A stretch of DNA of 64,000 nt, from the NCBI RefSeq assembly GCF_048544455.1, contig NC_133538.1, positions 19,185,969 to 19,249,968 on the forward strand, given 5' to 3'. The position numbers and the translations under genes were made by a program. This document shows positions 57,097 through 64,000 of this stretch, piece by piece. How positions within the stretch are numbered: the stretch's first letter is position 1; every line of letters starts with the position of its first letter. This stretch comes from Silene latifolia (Eukaryota; Streptophyta; Magnoliopsida; Caryophyllales; Caryophyllaceae). Under the pieces are notes generated by a model. The model ran no database searches, was not told the origin of the DNA, and was given only the letters and a program-made list of their open reading frames with translations.

Positions 57097-57115
57097 CTAT
57101 ATATATATATATATA
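57097..57115. repeat. Short (TA)n between M3 and M4
   Basis: Only about 19 bp of TA repeat separate M3 from M4. Confidence 0.9.
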
Positions 57116-57957
57116 AAGGGTTCTTATAAGGCCTTGATACCATATAAGGCCCTAAGTCCTTATAAGAACCCTTGGATAGAAGGGATGGAGGGGTGAGATT
57201 ACATCTAAATGAATGGCCACTAACCAATCTACCCTAATTTGCTCCTCATTGCAATTAAAGTTCTCACTAATCCACTCATCCTCCTCCCATAATCATAATC
57301 CCCTCCCTCTCTCTATATCTCATTTCCCTCACATTTCCCTGACAAACCAAAAAAAAAACAAATCTCCCTCATCCTTTCCTCTCATAATACCTGACAAACC
57401 AAAAAAATATCCAAATCTCCCTCATCCTCCCCACCGGCCAACCAACCACCAGTCCGGATCACTAAACCCGACAACAACAACAACAATAACAATGCAGCCA
57501 TGACGACTTCTCTCTTCTCACTCTCACCGTCTCCTCCGTCGGCCACCACAACACCAACCCTCCTTACAACCCACTGCCACGCACCACCACGACTCCCTCC
57601 CGCTGCCGCCTGCCGCATATCCCCACCACCCTCAGATCTACTCCCTTTCTCCCTCCCGCCTACCACACCGCCGCCTGCCTCCCTTTCTTTCTCTCTTTTT
57701 CTTTTTCAGATTTACATTGTTTTTCTATTTATAATACCTGACAAACCAAAAAAAAAATTGTTATTTGGTTTATTTCAGATTTAGGGTTGGGTTGGGTTGT
57801 TGGTTTTTTGGTTTTATTATTGTTATTTGGTTTTTTGTTTTTGTTATTATGAGTTTTTTTGGTTTTTGTTATTATTTAATTTTTTTTCAGATTTAATATT
57901 TGTTGATTAATTACGATTTTTCATATTTATTTGGTTTTTATAAAAGTTATACTATTT

Positions 57958-58710
57958 ACGACTAAAGTTATACACTTAAAACATTAAAGTTATACACTGG
58001 GTGCATTAAAGTTATACATCTTGTCTATTAAAGTTATACACTGCGTGCATTAAAGTTATACAATTTTGGACTAAAGTTATACAATTTTGGACTGAAGTTG
58101 TACTCTTATGGAATAAAGTTATACAATTTTGGACTAAAATTACACAAATTTGGACTGAAGTTATACAAATAAGGACTAAAGTTATACAAATAAAGACTAA
58201 AGTTATACAATTTTGGACTAAAGTTATACAAATTTGGACTACAATTATACAAAAAATGATTGAAGTTATACAAATAAGGACAAAAGTTATTCAAATAAGG
58301 ACTAAAGTTATACAAAAATGGACTAAAGTTATACAAAAAATTTGATCGAGTTATACAAAAATAGACCAAAGTTATACAAAAAAAGACTAAAGTTATACAA
58401 AAATTGGACTAAAGTCATACAACAATGGACTAAAGTTATACAAAAATGAACCAAAGTTATACAAAAATGAACCAAAGTTATACAAAAAATTGGACTAAAG
58501 TTATACGACAATGAACCAAAGTTATACAAAAATGAACCAAAGTTATACAAAAATAGACCAGAGTTATACAAAAATGCACCAAAGTTATACAAAAAATGGA
58601 CTAAAGTTATACAAAAAATTGGACTAAAGTTATACAAAAATTGGACTAAAGTTATACAAAAATGAACCAAAGTTATACAAAAATGAACCAAAGTTATACA
58701 AAAATTGACT
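57958..58710 (+). repeat. 21-bp array of M4, arm 1
   Basis: About 33 units of ACTAAAGTTATAC type. The first units have longer, different spacers (CACTGGGTGCATT, CATCTTGTCTATT), as in M2 at 53305-53355, suggesting the edge of the array preserves an older form. Confidence 0.92.
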
Positions 58711-58711
58711 A

Positions 58712-59365
58712 AAGTTAATCCATATTTGTATAACTTTATTCCATATTTGTATAACTTTAGTCCATTTTTGTATAACTTTGGTTCATTTTTGTATAACTTT
58801 GGTTCATTTTTGTATAACTTTAGTCCAATTTTTTGTATAACTTTAGTCTAATTTTTGTATAACTTTAGTCTTTTTTTGTATAACTTTGGTCTATTTTTGT
58901 ATAACTTTGGTTCATATTTGTATAACTTTAGTCTATTTTTGTATAACTTTGGTTCATTTTTGTATAACTTTGGTCCATTTTTGTATAACTTTAGTCCTTA
59001 TTTGTATAACTTTAGCCCATATTTGTATAACTTTAATCCATATTTGTATAACTTTAGTCCATTTCTGTATAACTTTGGTTCATTTTTGTATAACTTTGGT
59101 TTATTTTTGTATAACTTTGGTTCATTTTTGTATAACTTTCGTCCTTATTTGTATAACTTTAGCCCATATTTGTATAACTTTAATCCATATTTGTATAACT
59201 TTAGTCCATTTTTGTATAACTTTGGTTCGTTTTTGTATAACTTTGGTTCATTTTTGTATAACTTTAGTCCAATTTTTGTATAACTTTAGTCTTTTTTTGT
59301 ATAACTTTGGTCTATTTTTGTATAACTTTGGTTCATTTTTGTATAACTTTAGTCCATTTTTGTCT
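58712..59365 (-). repeat. 21-bp array of M4, arm 2 (inverted)
   Basis: About 30 units of GTATAACTTTAGT / TTGGT. A higher-order pattern is visible: a block of about nine units (CCTTATTTG, CCCATATTTG, TCCATATTTG, CCATTT, GGTTCATTT) appears at 58990-59095 and again at 59145-59250. Confidence 0.9.
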
Positions 59366-60009
59366 TAGATGAAAAAAAAGTATCTCACAAAAAAAAACGA
59401 GATTTAAAACACGAAATCTTAAAAAAACGTATAACAAGAAGAGATTTAAGAAAATGAATAAAAAATGAGAACTAACAAAATAAAAGACAACTAAAATAAA
59501 ATAAAAGACAAAAAAAATAATGAATGGAAAAAATAACTCAAAACATACAAATTAACACAAAACGAAAAAAAAAAAAAAGTCAGCGGCGGTGGGGCGGCGG
59601 CGGCGGGTTGGTGGGTGGTTAGTTGGTGTCGGGTGGGGTGGTGGTGGGTGGTGGTGAATGAGGAAGAGAGGAATGAATGATTTATTTGAGTTTTTTGATT
59701 TATTTGGATTTTTTTGGGTTTTTTATTTATTTGGATTTTTGGGTTTTTTTATTTATTTGGGTTGTTTTTTTTAGAGTTTGAGAGAAGAGAGAAATGAAAT
59801 GTGTAAGATGAAAGAGAAATGGATGAGTGGAAAACAAATATATAGTAAATTAGTGATTAATTAGAGTGGATTAATGAATGAGGAGAGAGATGGTGAGATT
59901 AGCTTATAAACACACTTTTTTGGGGTTGATCTCATCCCTCCATCTCCCTCCATCCAATGGCTCATAATAGAACTTATGGACTTAATATATCTTTTGGCCT
60001 TAGTTGATC

Positions 60010-60150
<141 letters not shown>

Positions 60151-60864
60151 ATCAACTAAGTCCCCTATATACATATAAGTCCATAAGTCTTCATATAGGC
60201 TATTGGATGGAGGGAATGGAGAGATGGGATTTCATCTCAATGAATGGCTAGAAATGAATCTCCTATAATGGCCTCCTTAACTTAATCATCTCCTTCACTA
60301 ATCATTCATCCATCATTCGTTAATTCATTATCACAATCATCCTCTTCTCTCTCTACATCTCACTTTTCTTTCCTCTCTAAAAAAACCCAAAACCCAAAAA
60401 AACCAAAACCCAAATAAATCACCCACTCCTTTCATCTTCATTCACCACCACCCACCACCACCCCACCCGACATCAACTCACCACCCACCACCACCGCCGC
60501 CGCCACCCCACCACCACCACCTTGGTATTTTTTTTAGTTTTTTTTTTTTCGTTTTGGTGTTAATTTTTATGTTTTGAGTTGTTTTTTCCATTCATTTTTT
60601 TTGTTGTCTTTTATTTTATTTTAATTGTCTTTTATTTTGTTAGTTCTCGTTTTTTTATTTATTTTCTCAAATCTCGTTCTTTATACTTTTTTTTCTTAAG
60701 ATTTTGGGTTTTCAAATCTCGTTTTTACCTTGTAAAATTCTTTTATTTTTATCTTAGATCTACAAAAATAAATATCATATAATAAGTTAATTTTAATCTT
60801 AGATCTACTAAACAAGAAATTTCGTGTTGTTATATAAAATTTTCGGATTTAGTATTAAAACTTC

Positions 60865-61780
60865 AATGTGTATAACTTCACCGATATCATGTATAACTTC
60901 AATCAACATTATGTATAACTTCACTGACATTATGTATAACTCCACTGACATTATGTATAACTTCACTGACATTATGTATAACTTCAATTCACATTATGTG
61001 CAACTTCAATGACATTGTGTGCAACTTCATTGACATTATGTGCAACTTCAGTGGACATTAATGACATTTGTGCAACTTCAATCTCATGTGTTAGTTTCAA
61101 ATCTGAATTTACATTTGGACAAGTTATACAATTCTGGACTAAAGTTACACGATTTTGGACTAAAGTTATACAAAAAAGGACTAAAGTTATACTATTATGG
61201 ACTAAGTTACACAATTTTGGACTAAAGTTATACAAAAAAAACTAAAATTATACTATTATTGACTAAAGTTACACAATTTTGGACTAAAGTTATTCAGAAA
61301 AGGACTGAAGTTATACTATTATGCACTAAAGTTACACCATTTTTGTATAACTTTAGTCCTTATTTGTATAACTTTAGTCCATATTTGTATAACTTTAGTC
61401 TATTTTTGTATAACTTTTAGTCATTTTCGATAAATTAGTTGGAATTTATATAATTTTATGTAACTTTAGTCCAATTTTTTGTATAACTTTAGTCCAAATT
61501 TGAATTTATATAAGTACTGTTTGTATAAATTTAGTCCGTATTTGTATAAATTGAGTCCATATTTGTATAACTTTTGTCCATATTTGTATAACTTTTGTCC
61601 ATTTTTGTATAACTTTAATCCATTTTTGTATAACTTTAGTTTATTTTTGTATAACTTTTAGTCATTTTCGATAAATTAGTTGGAATTTATATAATTTTAG
61701 GTAACCTTAGTCCAATTTTTTGTATAACTTTAGTCCAAAATCGTATAACTTTAGTCCAAAATCCTATAACCTTAGTCCAA
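60865..61780. repeat. Array zone of M5
   Basis: Irregular units: GTATAACTTCACTGACATTAT (21 bp) about eight times at 60868-61075 in one orientation, then ACTAAAGTTATAC units (61130-61340), then inverted GTATAACTTTAGT units (61345-61780). The first sub-array is a variant not seen in the other copies. Confidence 0.85.
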
Positions 61781-61989
61781 CAAACTTATAACGTTAGTCC
61801 AATATATAACCGAAATCCTAAAAACCAGCAATACTAACTTTTCACCAACAATACTAGATCTGAAAAAAAAAGCCATTTTCTAAATATCAAAATGTAAAAT
61901 AAGACATATTTGAAAAAAATAAAAATAAAAAAATAAGACAAGATTTTAAATCACAAGCAATCGGATTTGGAACACCAACTCATTTTTTT

Positions 61990-63120
61990 GTCTAGTTCAA
62001 GGGTATAACTTTAGTCGTAATTAGTATAATTTTAATTTGTGAAGGGTATAACTTTAGTCGTAAATAATAAACTTTAATGTTTGAAGGGTATAACTGTAGT
62101 CGTAAATAGTATAACTTTAAGGTTTTAAAGGTATAACTTTAGTCGTAAGTAGTATAACTTTAATGTTTTAAGTGTATAACTTTAGTCGTAAATTAGATAT
62201 GAAAAATTATAACTTTAGTCGTAAAAAAAAAAAAAAAAAAAAAAAAAGCATACGCAGGAACAAAACAAAGACCCTCAATCCAGTAATCTTAAAAAAAAAA
62301 ATAGATCTGAAAACTTATAACTTTAGTACAAGTTTGTATAACTTTAGTCATTTTTTGTATAACTTTAGTACAAATTTGTATAACTTTAGTCCAAAATTGT
62401 ATAAATTACACAAAATTTATAAATTACACAAATTTGGCAGTTTAAATAGTACAACTTTAATCCTAACAAAGTTCTAAAATAAAAAAAATCAACAAATTAA
62501 TATATAGGAAGACTAAAATATAAAATAAAGTTACACTAATTCATATTTTTATATAAAAATATATAGCAAGACTAAAATCAATAATCGACGACAACAACTA
62601 TATTAAATCTATGACAACTACACATAATGAGAGAATATAAAATAAGACGATATTTAACATAAGAGATATGAAAAAAATATACTAGATCTGAAAATATGAT
62701 ATTTTAAAAAAAGAAAAAAAATGTAAAAAACCGATTCTGAAAATAATAACAACGAAAACAACAACCCGACAACAATAACAATGACAACACCAACAGCAAT
62801 TAAAAATCTGAAAAATAATAACAACGGAAAATGAACACCAACACCAATAACAAAAACAAAACAATAACAAAATGTGTAACCTTAATTGTAAATTGTGTAA
62901 CCTTAATTGTAAATTATATAACTTTAATGCCTTAAGAGTATAACTTTAGTCGTAAATTGTATAACTTTAATGTTTTAAGGGTACAACTTTAGTCGTAAAT
63001 ATTGTAACTTTAATGTTAAAATGGTATAACTTTAGTCATAAATAGTGTAACTTTAATGCTAAAAGGATATAACTTTAGTTCATAAATAGTGTAATCTTAG
63101 TCATAAATAGCGTAAATTTA
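61990..63120. repeat. Scattered array units in M5 right half
   Basis: GTATAACTTTAGTCGTAAAT units spaced by 20-60 bp (61997, 62048, 62090, 62133, 62180, 62940, 62985, 63027 and others), mixed with AAC-rich sequence at 62740-62870. No gene. Confidence 0.75.
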
Positions 63121-64000
63121 ATAAATATTAACAAAAATCTAAAAATATATAAAAAAAAACTTAAATCTGAAAAAACAAAATCTAAAAATAAAGAACTCAA
63201 TTTTTTTTTAAAAAAAATATGAGATCAAAAAACTCAAATCCGCCAAACCCACATGAAAAACGAGATCTCAAATAAAAGATAAAAAAAAGAGCAGAAAACC
63301 GAAATCAAAAACGAAAATTAAGATTTGATCTCAGAAATTTTTATATTCTCAGATCTAGAATTTAAAAAAACAAGGGGAGGGAGGTGGCAGCGTGGTGGGT
63401 AGGCGGGAGAAGAGGAAGGGTGGTGGTCGTGGGTCACCGATGTGTTGTGTTGGTTGGTGTGGTGGGATCACTGGCTGGTGGAGGTAGCGGTGTGGCGGCG
63501 ACGAGGGATGGTGACACAGGTGCGGCGGCGGCTGGTGTGTGCGGGTTGTGGTGCAGTGGTCACCGAGAAGGAGAAGGAGAAGGAGAGAGTGGTGTGTGGT
63601 GTGTGGTGTGTAGTGTGTGGTGTCGGGGTGGTGGGCTCGGGATCTGGGCGGGAGAGGAAGGTGGTGGGGTCGGGATTTGGCGTGTTGTTGTTGTCGGGCT
63701 GTGCGGGGTGGTACGGGAGTCATGGGGTCGGGTGTGGGTGGTTGTGTGGGGGGTCGTGGAGGCGGCAGACCGAGAGATCTTTTTTTTTTTTGATTTTTTG
63801 GTTTTGGTTTTTTTTTTGGTTTAGAGGAAAAAAATGAGAGGAAAGTGAGAATGAGAAAAATGAATGAATGAATAATGATTAGTGAGGAGTGGGTAAGGAG
63901 AAATAGATTAGTATGGGAAGGAGATTATGAATGATTAGGGAAGTAGATTAGGAAGATTCATTTGTGGCCCTTGAATGAGATGTAATCTCATCCTTTCATT

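Larger units (their letters stand above)
57116..60009. mobile_element. Foldback-like element M4
   Basis: The left end AAGGGTTCTTATAAGGCC then AAGTCCTTATAAGAACCC and TTGGATAGAAGGG; the right end mirrors M1/M2 (GGCCTTAGTTGATC). Blocks: pyrimidine/C-rich (57230-57720), T-rich (57770-57950), plus array (57958-58710), inverted array (58712-59365), A-rich, G-rich with GGCGGCGGCGGG (59583-59610), T-rich GATTTATTTG zone, TIR. It has the longest arms of the four copies. Confidence 0.65.

Noticed and set aside
57213-57784. Pro-rich ORFs in M4 left block
   Set aside because: Compositional; not related to the ORFs at the equivalent place in M1 and M2.
63384-63837. Gly/Val-rich and Pro/His-rich overlapping ORFs
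   Set aside because: G-rich block of M5, open in several frames on both strands; the counterpart of the G-rich blocks in M1, M2 and M4.

Overview
This is nuclear DNA from a plant, almost certainly a eudicot. It is AT-rich, every recognisable gene belongs to a transposable element (TE) or was captured by one, genes carry GT-AG introns, and the element types (CACTA, Tat-like Ty3/Gypsy with an antisense gene, plant LINE, plant Helitron, Tekay-like LTR) are plant ones. TACTCGATCGAGTA motifs in one LTR would fit Caryophyllales, but that is only a guess. I see no ordinary single-copy gene, rRNA, tRNA or CRISPR.

Layout. (1) 1-4213: 3' part of a CACTA transposon carrying a multi-exon Ulp1/C48-type protease gene; its terminus lies inside the RT gene of a minus-strand Gypsy element (G0, 4214-13399). 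(2) The G0 5' LTR is split by a second CACTA element (7606-12909, TSD TAC), which holds a foldback-like element (M1). (3) 13823-40205: remains of an autonomous Helitron with an RPA70-like gene, a RepHel (HUH nuclease plus PIF1 helicase) gene and a clear CTAG 3' end. The RPA gene is split by Gypsy element A (14419-28920), whose gag holds a LINE, which holds a second 5'-truncated LINE. RepHel is split by a rearranged Tekay-like LTR insertion (32764-35139, TSD CTAAT). (4) 40.8-64 kb: five TIR elements stand end to end, separated only by TA/GA microsatellites: P1 (40864-52018, carrying captured exons of an NPF2-type nitrate/peptide transporter and split by Gypsy element B, 41463-51495, TSD TCAGT), M2, M3, M4 and M5.

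The most interesting signal is the M family (M1, M2, M4, M5). These are roughly 3-4 kb, apparently non-coding, foldback-like elements. Each has a head-to-head pair of long arrays of one 21-bp repeat, imperfect TIRs, and ends lying in (TA)n(GA)n microsatellites. A second TIR family (P1, M3) uses the same microsatellite niche and also has 21-23-bp subterminal repeats. I do not recognise either as a named family.

Other notable points: both Tat-like Gypsy elements carry a spliced antisense gene with a conserved upstream TATA box; the two LTRs of element B differ almost only at CAG/CTG sites, suggesting base-calling error at methylated cytosines or an unusual mutational process; RepHel has three tandem copies of its first exon; and several insertions can be placed to the base by their target-site duplications.

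Limits: all identifications rest on reading motifs by eye. Exon boundaries come from splice dinucleotides and reading-frame continuity and were not checked against transcripts.
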